Source: Promethearchaeota archaeon
Lineage (GTDB): Archaea > Asgardarchaeota > Lokiarchaeia > Sigynarchaeales > SOKP01
NCBI GenBank assembly: GCA_013375495.1
Contig: JABXKC010000024.1
Span: 1 to 60,472 of the forward strand
Length of the DNA: 60,472 bases
Direction: 5' to 3'
Under the pieces are notes generated by a model, which worked only from the letters and a program-made list of their open reading frames with translations, ran no database searches and was not told the DNA's origin. A program made the translations under genes and the position numbers. Shown here in pieces: positions 27,223 through 37,273 of this stretch (position 1 is the stretch's first letter; every line of letters starts with the position of its first letter).

Positions 27223-28881
27223 TTAAGTTAATTTGGGATTTTGACTAGGCGTTTTTTTAACTGGTTCCTTTAGAATCTTCTCTGGTTTAACTTTTTGTGC
27301 TCCTGGTTTTCCTTTTAAAAACTTGTCAGTCTTTTTTACCTCCTGACTATAACTCTTACTGAAAGAAGTTTTTTGACTAACAATACCTACTCCAGGTGCT
27401 TTAGCATTAGATAATGTCTTTCTATATTTTCTCACTTTTCTTACGGGGACAGGATATTTCAAATACGTCTGGTAAGCTATTAAATAAGCTGCTAAAACGG
27501 TAGCTCCAATTGCTGAGAGAGCGAATAATAATGCAAATAAGAATGGTTCAGATATTGGATCTGGAAAAGTTTCAGTATAAGACACATACAGATAAACATC
27601 AGTTATGGAAATAGTTATGTTATTATCTAATCCAAAATCTTCAGCTAGAAAAACTTGGATTGAGAGAGTAAAGTTTTCATAAGGCAACAATATTTCATCA
27701 ATATCATATCCTCCAGATCTAGCCTCTTGAAAGGAGCTTGAATAAACATAATCTATTAAGCTTATACTTTGTTCGAATTTTCTTTCATTCATGTATATCC
27801 TAATTTGAGAATTTTGGGATGATTCTGTCCAATTTTTATCTATTTTGTATTTAAAATTAAGATTAGCGTCAGTTATTTGGACATTAGATCCACTAATTTC
27901 GTCCAGATCTTGAGCCCATGAGCCAGAAGTAAATTGATCGATCTTTTTTTCATATGCAAAAGTTAAATTCAGAGATTTAAATAGTAATGAATCCCATTGG
28001 TCATCATCCGCTCCATATTCATTATCTTCACAGTAGATATCAATTCCCATTGTTATTGTAAAATTATAATCATCAATACTTAAAGCCGCTGATAACAAGC
28101 TAATTAAGACCTCTTCAGGTACAGTATTCATTACAGTATCCGTAATATTCGGGGTGAAAGGGCTATCTCGCCCTAAATCAACCGTTTGATAATATGCTAA
28201 TTGATATTCCTGAGTATTATTAATATCCGAAACTAAAATATAGAATTCAGCAAAATCACCAATTGCGTAAGCATCCAATCCAACATCACCATCCCTATCA
28301 ATACCAGCACCAGAAATTGCATGAGGCGAAACAGTCACAGTAGCGTTATAAACTACTTCTAATGATGCAGAGGTCACAATATAATTAGACATATTTACTG
28401 GCATTTCAATATTTCTTTTCCAGTGAACACTCGGCGTATTACGAGTTTGGTTTATGTTCTCATCCCAGTAGTGATATACTTCAGCTCCAGCAGAACTTAT
28501 AACATATATATCTGGTAAAACAGGTCTTTTAGGATTTTGAAATACGGTCCAATCTGAACTGTTTATTGGGTCATCAACTTGTAATACTCCTGAATCCCCC
28601 ACTATTTTATAATTCACTTGGTTCAAATCTTTAGACGCATATATATCTGATACATCTCCTTGAATAATTGGATACCAAGGTGGTTCAATTGGATCTTCAA
28701 AAGTAGGATTGTCAAGCCAAAGAACATTTGAGTAAAGGACAGTCTCAGAGGGTTTAATTATTAACTCTTTTTCTCTAACGGCATTATTAGGTGGTAATAA
28801 AATAGGTAGCATCATCAAGAAGACGAGCGGTAATATTAAATAAAGGCTATGTATTTTCTTCAATTTAATTCCATTCTCCAA
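27223..28881 (-). CDS. membrane-anchored ectodomain protein, one module
   Basis: A 552-residue protein with no recognised family. It has an N-terminal membrane segment (SLYLILPLVFLMMLPILLP), a ~410-residue ectodomain, a C-terminal membrane helix (FLFALLFALSAIGATVLAAY) and a basic cytosolic tail starting KYPVPVRKVRKYRKTL. Landmarks of the ectodomain recur in each half of the next gene: NMSNYIVTSASLEVVYNATV, YQTVDLGRD, YCEDN, LNLTFAYEKKIDQ and SWAQD. Tail motifs SKSYSQEVKKTDKFLKGKPG match the second module of the neighbour. Surface receptor or adhesin with a cytosolic interface is a possibility only. Confidence 0.72.
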   Translation of the reverse strand: MENGIKLKKIHSLYLILPLVFLMMLPILLPPNNAVREKELIIKPSETVLYSNVLWLDNPTFEDPIEPPWYPIIQGDVSDIYASKDLNQVNYKIVGDSGVLQVDDPINSSDWTVFQNPKRPVLPDIYVISSAGAEVYHYWDENINQTRNTPSVHWKRNIEMPVNMSNYIVTSASLEVVYNATVTVSPHAISGAGIDRDGDVGLDAYAIGDFAEFYILVSDINNTQEYQLAYYQTVDLGRDSPFTPNITDTVMNTVPEEVLISLLSAALSIDDYNFTITMGIDIYCEDNEYGADDDQWDSLLFKSLNLTFAYEKKIDQFTSGSWAQDLDEISGSNVQITDANLNFKYKIDKNWTESSQNSQIRIYMNERKFEQSISLIDYVYSSSFQEARSGGYDIDEILLPYENFTLSIQVFLAEDFGLDNNITISITDVYLYVSYTETFPDPISEPFLFALLFALSAIGATVLAAYLIAYQTYLKYPVPVRKVRKYRKTLSNAKAPGVGIVSQKTSFSKSYSQEVKKTDKFLKGKPGAQKVKPEKILKEPVKKTPSQNPKLT

Positions 28882-29062
28882 ATTTTATTATATAGGTATA
28901 AATATGATTTGACATACTTATATTTTCTAATACTTTAAAAATTGAATTTCATCATTTATCTATTTTACTCTTCTTTAAAAAATTATTCTTAATTTCATAA
29001 AGAACTAGAATTTAAAGGAAAAAAGAAAATGAAAAAAAATGACTAATTATAGTAAATTTTAC

Positions 29063-32000
29063 TCACTTCTCAATCATTTTACCCTGATCCTGTCCAAGGA
29101 GTTTCTCCTGTATTAATTTTCCATCACGTGGCGTTCCTTTTAGAAACTTGGATGTTTTTCCCATTTCATCTTGATATATTTTTGCAAATGAACTTTCACG
29201 AGTAGAAATTTGTACGCTTGGCTGGTTAATATTTCCCAAAGTTTTTCTATATTTTCTAACTTTTCTCACTTGAACTGGATACTTCAATATCGTCTGATAT
29301 AGAATTATGTAAGTAGTCAAAGCCGCAGCTCCAATTGCTGCTATTATAAAAAAAATCAGGAAGATAAAATTGGGCTCTGAAGGAATAATTACATCGTAGG
29401 AAATCCAAAGGACTACATTATCAATTGAGATCATTATATCTCTGTCTAAAATAAACTTATCAGCAATATATACCTGAATAGAAACATTGATACCTTTATC
29501 GTTCGGGATTAAGTTCGTAACGCTGAATCCATCCTCTCTCGCTTCTTTAAGCCATGTTTCTAATTCGCTTAATCTAATTGTTTCATTAAATTCAACATCA
29601 TTTATGAATATTTTAAATCTAGAATTAGGAGATAAAGAATTCACCCATGTTTGGTTGATTTTATAATCGAAAAATAATTTTGCGTCTTTAACTTCAATAG
29701 TATAGTTGTTTTCTTCAATTTTATCTCCAAAATTATTCCACGCTAATGAAGAGAACTGATTTATTTTTTTTTGATATGTAATTGACATATTAAAATTTTT
29801 TATTAATAACAACTGCCAATTATCGCTATCTCCTGGATGTCCACTATCTTCACACCAAATATATGTACCCAAAGTTATGGCAAAATTTTGATGATCATAT
29901 TGTAACGCCTGTTCGAGATAAAATATCAGGGTTTCTTCGTTAACTGGACCAATAAGCGTATCATTTAATTGTGTTATTGGGACTGGATCGTCCCTTCCTA
30001 AGTCGTCTGTCTGATATTGAGTTGCTACAAATTCTCTGTTTTTATTTGCATCAGATATTATTAAAAAGAATCTAGCAAAGTCCCCTGTTGCAATCTGAAC
30101 TGTTGTCCCTCCATCAAGAGTATCCCCAGGTCGATCAATACCACCTCCATTTACAGGAGACGCTTGTGCCGTGCCATTTATCCAACAATTTAAAGATGCT
30201 GAAGTAATGACATAGTCAGACATATTCAAATTCATAGTGAAGTTTTTCTGCCATTGCACTCTTAGCGACTGAGGGTCGTTATCTGGCCAGAAATGACTTG
30301 CATACCACCCTCTCTCGTCCATTCCGTAAGTATCTGGAGGGGGTAATCCTTCTGGATCTGTAATTTGAGTCCAACCACTGCTGATCCCATTTTCGATGAA
30401 AGTTTGAGACCCAATATCACCATTTATTATATAATTTGCGGTACCGTTGTTAATTTCTGCTTGAATATCTGATAAATCACCATCTAACATAAAAGTCCAG
30501 TTCTCAGCTATATCAAAATTAGTGTTATCTATCCACTGTCGAGTCACTGATCTTCTTGTGTAAGTATCTGTTGAACCCTCTTGTGAAAGTGTTAACAAGT
30601 CTGGAGAGTAATTCGAATCATTAGGAATATAAATCACTATAAGTGGTATAAAAATTAATCCCATTAAAAGAAATATTATAAAAAATAATGCTTTAGTGGA
30701 TTTTAGTTTCTCAACTTTATCTTTCAGATTACCCTTAACTTCTTTTATTTTAACTGTACTTGTCGATTTTGTTTTTGTTGAAGTTCTTTTTGCTATCTTG
30801 CTATACTTTTTATCAAATAAATCCTTGCGAGTTGTAATTGAAACATTTGGAGGGTTCTCCTTTCTCAATGTTTTACCAAATTTTCTAACTTTCCTAACCT
30901 GCTTTGGAAATCTTAAAACCCTCCTATAGTAAATAAGATAAACGAACAATAAAGCAGAAGCGATGAGCGCACTTATTAGTAGGATAAGGAAGGTAATATC
31001 TCGTTGGGCAAGGAAGAATAAATCGTAAGAAACATGCAAGGAAACATTATCAATCGTAATCGTATAGTTTTCTCCTAAATTAAATTCATCCGCAATAAAA
31101 ATTTGAATCGTAAGATTTATATCGTAATTCTCTGGAGTAATACTAGTTAAATCGAATCCTCCTTCTTTAGCTTGTTTTGGATTCGTCTCTGCTTCACTTA
31201 ATTTGATATTCTCACTATATTCCTGATCGTTAATTAAAATTCTAAATTCAGAATTTGGAGATAAAGAAACTGGCCATGTTTTATCAATTCTATACTCAAA
31301 GAATAATTTTGATTGAGTAATATCTATAATTCCACCTTTAGTATTAATTCGCGCTGTAGGATATTTCCAAGACATTGAAGTTAGTTGGTTTATATTTTTT
31401 ACGTAAGATATAGTCAAGTTACAAGCTTTAATATAAACTTCAGGAAATTCGTCTAAATCCGTGCTACAATTATCTTCACAATTGAATTCCATTCCTAGAA
31501 TAATAATAAAATTTTGGTAATCACCGTTTTCTAAAACCTGATTGAGATAAAATATTAAGTCATTCATATTATCCGCTACAAATATGGTATCGTTTAAAAA
31601 ATCATAACTTCCATTAACTTGGGCACCATCCTGTCCTAATGTAGTTGTTTGATAATCTGTGATCTTATAATTCACGTTCTTGTCAAGATTAGCAAGTCGA
31701 ACATAATACTTAATATAATCTCCTTCAGTAAATTCATAACCTACACCTGCAACATCATCTCCTTCTACTTCAACTCCTTCCCAATGCCAAACATCCCCAG
31801 TCCCGCAACCAACATACGCTTTCGCTGTAGCATTAACCAAAACACTTAATGATGCCGAAGTTATAGTATAATCTGACATGTTAAGTGGAGTTGTGATCAC
31901 TTTTTCCCACTGAATACTAGTTTTTTGGTAAGCGTTGACGGTTGTTCCTGCTTGTTCCGCCCATAGGTGAGAAGCATAAACTCCTGACTCATCGCTTCCA

Positions 32001-32416
32001 TGTCCTTGAGTTGGATAGACGGGGATTTCAGGATTAGTCGTATTATACCAATCTTGCGAAGTTGTTGAATTAAGGGTGCCTGAAATTAATGTTGAACTAT
32101 AAGTCTCCCCGATAACTTTATAATTTGCTCCTCCACCAACGATGTTTGTATCCACATCGCTCATATCACCATCAAATTCGCTAATCCAACCAATATTATT
32201 ATCAAATTCACTATTAATAATCAACTGTGTTTCAAGGGATTCCTTAAACCACTCTTCTGTAAAGTCCTCCTGACTTAGGTTTATGTTGAGAGCTTGATTT
32301 GACTCATCTAGTAAACTGTTATTTTGATTAAAGAAAAAGAGCGATATTACGATTGATACATTTAATATAACAATAAGAGAGAGAATTTTATTTTTACGTG
32401 ATAAATAATTTTTCAT
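29063..32416 (-). CDS. membrane-anchored ectodomain protein, two fused modules
   Basis: An 1117-residue protein that is a head-to-tail fusion of two copies of the architecture seen in the 552-residue neighbour. Module 1 (1-570): membrane segment, ectodomain, membrane helix, tail with KQVRKVRKFGKTL. Module 2 (about 575-1117): the same, tail with VQVRKVRKYRKTL. Each ectodomain has NMSDY-ITSASL, YQT-LGQD or LGRD, CEDN/CEDS with acidic residues, and a K-INQ-S-W motif. Four membrane segments in all, so both ends and the middle linker are cytosolic or anchored. No homologue recognised. Lies 181 bp upstream of the related gene, same strand. Confidence 0.75.
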   Translation of the reverse strand: MKNYLSRKNKILSLIVILNVSIVISLFFFNQNNSLLDESNQALNINLSQEDFTEEWFKESLETQLIINSEFDNNIGWISEFDGDMSDVDTNIVGGGANYKVIGETYSSTLISGTLNSTTSQDWYNTTNPEIPVYPTQGHGSDESGVYASHLWAEQAGTTVNAYQKTSIQWEKVITTPLNMSDYTITSASLSVLVNATAKAYVGCGTGDVWHWEGVEVEGDDVAGVGYEFTEGDYIKYYVRLANLDKNVNYKITDYQTTTLGQDGAQVNGSYDFLNDTIFVADNMNDLIFYLNQVLENGDYQNFIIILGMEFNCEDNCSTDLDEFPEVYIKACNLTISYVKNINQLTSMSWKYPTARINTKGGIIDITQSKLFFEYRIDKTWPVSLSPNSEFRILINDQEYSENIKLSEAETNPKQAKEGGFDLTSITPENYDINLTIQIFIADEFNLGENYTITIDNVSLHVSYDLFFLAQRDITFLILLISALIASALLFVYLIYYRRVLRFPKQVRKVRKFGKTLRKENPPNVSITTRKDLFDKKYSKIAKRTSTKTKSTSTVKIKEVKGNLKDKVEKLKSTKALFFIIFLLMGLIFIPLIVIYIPNDSNYSPDLLTLSQEGSTDTYTRRSVTRQWIDNTNFDIAENWTFMLDGDLSDIQAEINNGTANYIINGDIGSQTFIENGISSGWTQITDPEGLPPPDTYGMDERGWYASHFWPDNDPQSLRVQWQKNFTMNLNMSDYVITSASLNCWINGTAQASPVNGGGIDRPGDTLDGGTTVQIATGDFARFFLIISDANKNREFVATQYQTDDLGRDDPVPITQLNDTLIGPVNEETLIFYLEQALQYDHQNFAITLGTYIWCEDSGHPGDSDNWQLLLIKNFNMSITYQKKINQFSSLAWNNFGDKIEENNYTIEVKDAKLFFDYKINQTWVNSLSPNSRFKIFINDVEFNETIRLSELETWLKEAREDGFSVTNLIPNDKGINVSIQVYIADKFILDRDIMISIDNVVLWISYDVIIPSEPNFIFLIFFIIAAIGAAALTTYIILYQTILKYPVQVRKVRKYRKTLGNINQPSVQISTRESSFAKIYQDEMGKTSKFLKGTPRDGKLIQEKLLGQDQGKMIEK

Positions 32417-32616
32417 ATTAATCTCAAACCCAAGATTCCTATAATTGATATATAGTAAAAAATTTTAGCATAAATAATTTACAGTTTTAAAAATAGAGTA
32501 ACATTAATATCATTTTTGAATTATAGATTAAATTTATTTAAATGAATTACTTAAGACTTAATTATATATATTTCAATTTAATTATTTAAGATATAAAAAT
32601 TTCGAGAGAAACCAAT

Positions 32617-33903
32617 ATGATTCAAGGAATATTAACATTTCAGTTTAAACTAAATCAGAATGAGACTACTGGTGAGATTAATCCCGAATTTAGTCCTATT
32701 CAGCTGGTATTTTCAAACAACAAGTTCGATGAAAACGATTTTTCTGGCTTGGTCATAGAAAATGATATCTTTGGTAACTTTTATCAGCACACAGTTGGAA
32801 TTTTTGGTATGAAATATGGCTTCAGTAATTTTTACACTGGTCGCTTAAAAGAAACACCCTTTCAAGTTTATTCATATTTCAAGCAGTTAACTGATGGAAC
32901 TCAGTATCTTACCATATCTTTGTTTGAATTGGACGATGAGATTGAATTGTTTGAAGATTTAATTAAAGACATGGCAGGTAGATTAGATACAATTTATGAA
33001 AAATTAACTAAAGCGGCAAATACTAGACAATTAGATTTAATCTCTAATGTAAACGTCCGCTTAAAGAATGAATTAAAGTATACAATTTTTCAAATTGAAA
33101 GATTAAGTAAATTAGATAGACTTCAAAAAGTGTCCTTAATCTACAACAGTAATGAGAGGTTAAAAATATTAGAAATACTAAGAGAACGCCCTGCTTCTAA
33201 AAGTGAAGTTAAAGGTATCGTTGAACAAATGAAACCTACCGTTAATATCGATATATTATTAAGACCATTCTTAGAATTAAATTTAATTAGGCGCGATTGG
33301 ATAAAAGGCGAGAAAGATAAAAAAACTGGAGTTGTAACTAATCAAGGTGAATACATCTTTTTGGTTAAGGATATAATTTTCGCGCGTATCCCTAACGAAA
33401 ATCTATTAAAGCATTTTAAAGAAACAAATAACGATCTTTTACCTTTGTATAAACAAAAATCTGTAGATTACTTCACAGAATACGATCCATACGAAGAACC
33501 CCTCGAAAATACACAAAGACTGGCTTCAATACTATTAAATCCCGATGTTTATGACTTTTTCGTTCTCATGCGATCTAACCATTATCCACTCGATAAAATT
33601 CCAAAAATCTTTTCGGAATTCGCCGTTACAGAGATTTTACTTGACAATTTAAAAAAATTAAATGTTATAACTGAGATAAAGGACGAAAATAAAAGAAGCT
33701 GGATATGCTTATTAACAGATATTAAACCTTTAACAATTTTTCCGGAGTTTTTATTGCCAAAAATTAGAGAAGCTTATAGAAGAGAGGAAGTAGAAGAAGA
33801 AAAAGAAGGCAAAGAAGGCAAAGATGGCAAAATCACCTATGAAATCGCTAAAAAAGCATTAAATTTATTAGAAATATCTTATCCAGAAAAAGTTACTTTT
33901 TAG
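32617..33903 (+). CDS. two-winged-helix protein with possible longin-like N-terminus
   Basis: A 428-residue soluble protein. The first ~130 residues have a strand-rich pattern ending YLTISLFELDDEIELFED, possibly longin-like. A winged helix follows (ERLKILEILRERPASKSEVK...INIDILLRPFLELNLIRRDW, about 190-250) and a second near 310-390 (VYDFFVLMRSNHYPLDKIPKIF...LKKLNVITEI). The C-terminus has an acidic/lysine repeat (EEEKEGKEGKDGK). It could be a transcription factor or a protein-binding winged-helix scaffold. First gene of a two-gene unit, 34 bp before the next, divergent from the ectodomain genes. Confidence 0.62.
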   Translation: MIQGILTFQFKLNQNETTGEINPEFSPIQLVFSNNKFDENDFSGLVIENDIFGNFYQHTVGIFGMKYGFSNFYTGRLKETPFQVYSYFKQLTDGTQYLTISLFELDDEIELFEDLIKDMAGRLDTIYEKLTKAANTRQLDLISNVNVRLKNELKYTIFQIERLSKLDRLQKVSLIYNSNERLKILEILRERPASKSEVKGIVEQMKPTVNIDILLRPFLELNLIRRDWIKGEKDKKTGVVTNQGEYIFLVKDIIFARIPNENLLKHFKETNNDLLPLYKQKSVDYFTEYDPYEEPLENTQRLASILLNPDVYDFFVLMRSNHYPLDKIPKIFSEFAVTEILLDNLKKLNVITEIKDENKRSWICLLTDIKPLTIFPEFLLPKIREAYRREEVEEEKEGKEGKDGKITYEIAKKALNLLEISYPEKVTF

Positions 33904-33937
33904 AACTGCAACTAAATAGAAAGAGATGAAAAAATAA

Positions 33938-36124
33938 ATGTATTTATTTAAAGAAAAGGAAGAAGTAGAAATACCCTATACATGCAAATTGTGCTTAAAA
34001 GAAATTCCTTTCAAAATAACTAAAAAAGAATACCAAGCTGCTACCAAATTTCCGATTACTAAGCAATTAACTCACGGAGATCCTGCACACAAACTCATTG
34101 TTCATTTTAATCAATATTTAGAAGTTGAAAATTTCGAAGTAGAAGAAATACTTAAAAAGGAAGATGTTTCGTTTTCAAAAGAACTTACAAAGCAAGTTTT
34201 AAGCGAAATAGACCTTACTGACGAAGAGATTGAATTATACTTTCGAATAACCGGTCGTGAGGCTGTAAGTGTCGGGGAAATGGCTATTTTAACTGGAAAT
34301 TCTAAAGAAAAGTGCCAAGAAATTGCTGATAAATTTGTTAAGAAGGGATTATTTAAAGAAATTGTTGGAGCACGACCCCATTACGCAGCTTTACCTCCAT
34401 ATGCGGCGTTAGTTAGTCAACTACAAAAGTTTCATAGATATATTTCTGATATTAAATCTAGTATACCCGCTCAGTTAAAGAAAACATTTGCTCAGTTAGA
34501 ATCAGAGACGGGAAAGGTTGAAGTTAAACCAAAACCTGTTCCTACAGAGATGATGAAAGAATTAAAGGATAATATGTTAACACAAATTCGTTCTCAAAAG
34601 GAGGAATTTGACAATACTCTAGCGGTGATGGATCAAATACGAGGGATCACCGACGATATATCGAATCTTGAAGGGTATACTGATTCAGTTATGGGAACTC
34701 AAATGGGAGATCTTAAAAAACAATTTGAAGATATTAACACTAAGACATCTCATATTATTAAGGGTCAAGTTAGCGATTTAAAGACCGAATTTGATAATAT
34801 TAAATCAACTGTATCCTCGAATTTGCAAAAACTACGTTTAGGGGTAATCTCGCAAACAGTAGATCAAGTGATTGATAAAGTTATAAATGCTAAATTAAAA
34901 GAAATATCCGATAACATCAACGTACAATTAAGCGTAAGTCAGGTAGCATTTTCTGACGAGTTAAAAAAAGTGACTCAAGGCGTCGATTCTGAACTAATCT
35001 CAAAGTTAAAAGAATCTTTGAAGAGCACTATTCAAAATATTGACGGCCTTAGCGCAAAAGCACAAGAAGATAAAGAACAGATCTATTCAGAGATTACAGA
35101 AAACTTTAATAAAGCCGTACAAATGGCAGAAGCTAAGATTGAAGGCATTTCTGGTACTACTTTTGAATCGCTCGGAACTTTAAAAGATGTCTTTTCTAAC
35201 CAAATTGTCGCGACATTAGATAATACGCTAGATGACATATTAAAGAAACTTAAAACATCGGAACAGGTCACGAGTGAGTTCTGGGAACAAGCTAAAACGG
35301 GGAGATCTATTACAATGAAAGATATCTGGTTTATAAGATCGCCTGAAGCTGCTAAAGCACATATAAACGACGAAATCTCAAAAGCTAAAATGAGGGTTTT
35401 GCTTGTAGCACCTCAAATAAACGACGTTGATATTAAAGCTCTAATGGATCGCCCTGCAAGAATAAATTTTAGAATAGCGGCTAGTATAGACTTCTCAAAT
35501 CCTGAACATGCAAGTATAATTGAACAGTTAGACAAAATGGATAATGTAGACTATAGACATCGCGCACTGCAAAACCTGTGGGGAGTAAACAGAGACTACG
35601 AAGAAGTAATTGTCTGCGTTCTATCAAAAGCAGAGGTACGTGGGGAGACTATAACCGAAATTGCGGGTATAGGAAGCATCATTGAAGAACATATCAAAAT
35701 TTTTGTTCCAATACTAGAAGAGTCATGGATGGGTGCGAGAAAAGAGGTTATTCATACTGTTAAATCATCTATTAAAAAAGAACCTGTTAAATTAAAACCT
35801 GTTGTTGAGATACCAAAAGCGACCAAAACACCTGTAACTGAGGCACCAGTTACAAAAGCCGCCCCTACTGAAGGAGAATCATTGTTAACTAAGCAATTTA
35901 ACTTAATATTTGACAATGTTGATTCCTTGATGGGTTTAGAAATCTCTTCCGCTCTTGAGAAGTTTCAAAGTGAATACATTAAAGAACAAGGCTATAATAG
36001 CGTATTGAAGAACATGCATAATACAAGTGCAGATTTAAAAAGTAAGACGTATGTGCTCAGTCAACCCGAAAAAGAAGACCTCAAAATGAAAATGAATTTT
36101 TGGAAACAAAAATTAAATCTTTAA
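33938..36124 (+). CDS. long coiled-coil protein with winged helix and TrmB-like C-terminal domain
   Basis: A 728-residue protein with no close family recognised. It has an N-terminal domain (YTCKLCLKEIPFKITKKEYQ, then THGDPAHKLIVHFNQYLEVE), a winged helix at about 100-155 (GREAVSVGEMAILTGNSKE), roughly 300 residues of heptad-rich coiled coil, and a mixed domain at about 450-600 (GRSITMKDIWFIRSPEAAKA, RVLLVAPQIN, IAGIGSIIEEHIKIF) like the sugar-sensing/PLD-like end of TrmB regulators. A proline/threonine linker and a short helical end follow. Co-transcribed with the winged-helix gene upstream. DNA-bound or membrane-tethered scaffold; role unknown. Confidence 0.65.
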   Translation: MYLFKEKEEVEIPYTCKLCLKEIPFKITKKEYQAATKFPITKQLTHGDPAHKLIVHFNQYLEVENFEVEEILKKEDVSFSKELTKQVLSEIDLTDEEIELYFRITGREAVSVGEMAILTGNSKEKCQEIADKFVKKGLFKEIVGARPHYAALPPYAALVSQLQKFHRYISDIKSSIPAQLKKTFAQLESETGKVEVKPKPVPTEMMKELKDNMLTQIRSQKEEFDNTLAVMDQIRGITDDISNLEGYTDSVMGTQMGDLKKQFEDINTKTSHIIKGQVSDLKTEFDNIKSTVSSNLQKLRLGVISQTVDQVIDKVINAKLKEISDNINVQLSVSQVAFSDELKKVTQGVDSELISKLKESLKSTIQNIDGLSAKAQEDKEQIYSEITENFNKAVQMAEAKIEGISGTTFESLGTLKDVFSNQIVATLDNTLDDILKKLKTSEQVTSEFWEQAKTGRSITMKDIWFIRSPEAAKAHINDEISKAKMRVLLVAPQINDVDIKALMDRPARINFRIAASIDFSNPEHASIIEQLDKMDNVDYRHRALQNLWGVNRDYEEVIVCVLSKAEVRGETITEIAGIGSIIEEHIKIFVPILEESWMGARKEVIHTVKSSIKKEPVKLKPVVEIPKATKTPVTEAPVTKAAPTEGESLLTKQFNLIFDNVDSLMGLEISSALEKFQSEYIKEQGYNSVLKNMHNTSADLKSKTYVLSQPEKEDLKMKMNFWKQKLNL

Positions 36125-36226
36125 TTAATTTTTTTAATTTTCTATTATTTTTTCTATTCCTATTGTTTTCTAATTGTTATTTTACTAAATAAAATACTTA
36201 TTATTCTATTTTTTATTTTCTTATTC

Positions 36227-37222
36227 ATGGTAGAAGACTTTATCACAATTGAGACTAAGCAACTTAACGATTATTTGTACCACATCGATGCTCGAGCTTA
36301 CGGAGCGCCCCGAATGCTCTCTATTTTTGTTGCTAAATTTGATAAATATTCCGTGTTAATTGACTGTGGTTCCTCCTTGGATACCAAGAAACTTGTAAGA
36401 TTTTTGAAGAAGTTGAATATCGATTTAGCCTCATTTAAGTATCTTACCACTACACATCATCATTTTGACCACAACGGTGGGCTATGGCAACTTTATGAGC
36501 TTTTAATAGAACACAATCCTGAAGTTAGAATCCTTACTAACGAGAAAACAAAAGAATTACTCAATGATTACGAAGATCATTTAGCTCGTGGTAAGCGTAC
36601 ATACGGAAATTTAACAGGTATCATGAAGCCAATTGAGGAAAAGGCTTTCAAAATCATCACACCTAGTACCAACTTTAGTAGTAACCCTAGTAAACTCGAT
36701 TTTATAGATTCTTTTACAATTGATGGTTCAGAGGTAAAATTGGGTATTTTAAAAACTCCCGGACACACTCCCGATCATCAATGTCCTGTCTTCGTTAAAG
36801 GTGATAATCTAGACTTTATCCACCTCGGAGAAAGCGTTGGAACTATTTACCATTCTACAGAGTTAGTCACTATGCCTACATCAATGCCCACATATTATAA
36901 TCACGAGCAGTATATGAACACCCTACAAAACCTTAAAAAACTCTCTCCATCTAGAGTGGGTTTTGGTCACTTTGGAGTTATTTTTGGTAAAGAAAATTTT
37001 CGAACACTTCTTTTGGAACACGAATCTTTCATGAAGACATTTAGAGCCGCTATAATCAAGTTTTACAGTGAAAAACCAGAAACACGGTATGTTTTCGAGC
37101 GAATCACGCCGATGTTATTCCCCAGAACCGATCTATCTTTTGATGAAGATTCAGTTTTCAGTGGTATCGCATTAGGCGTAGTATATGGAATGATGATGGA
37201 CTTAGGTTATCGTAAAGAATAA
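36227..37222 (+). CDS. metallo-beta-lactamase-fold hydrolase
   Basis: A 331-residue MBL-superfamily enzyme. The metal motif THHHFDHNGG carries H77, H79, D81 and H82; the third His is in TPGHTPDHQ. The usual bridging 'GD' position reads HLGES, so Glu or a water may replace Asp. Longer than glyoxalase II, with a helical C-terminus, like archaeal MBL hydrolases of unknown substrate. Single gene. Confidence 0.88.
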   Translation: MVEDFITIETKQLNDYLYHIDARAYGAPRMLSIFVAKFDKYSVLIDCGSSLDTKKLVRFLKKLNIDLASFKYLTTTHHHFDHNGGLWQLYELLIEHNPEVRILTNEKTKELLNDYEDHLARGKRTYGNLTGIMKPIEEKAFKIITPSTNFSSNPSKLDFIDSFTIDGSEVKLGILKTPGHTPDHQCPVFVKGDNLDFIHLGESVGTIYHSTELVTMPTSMPTYYNHEQYMNTLQNLKKLSPSRVGFGHFGVIFGKENFRTLLLEHESFMKTFRAAIIKFYSEKPETRYVFERITPMLFPRTDLSFDEDSVFSGIALGVVYGMMMDLGYRKE

Positions 37223-37230
37223 TTTTTTTT
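37223..37230 (+). terminator. short poly-T after the metallo-hydrolase gene
   Basis: Eight T directly after the TAA; the next gene starts 43 bases further on and probably has its own promoter. Confidence 0.35.
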
Positions 37231-37273
37231 GATTCCACAAACTTCTAATTTATTATATTCATAACATCTTATA

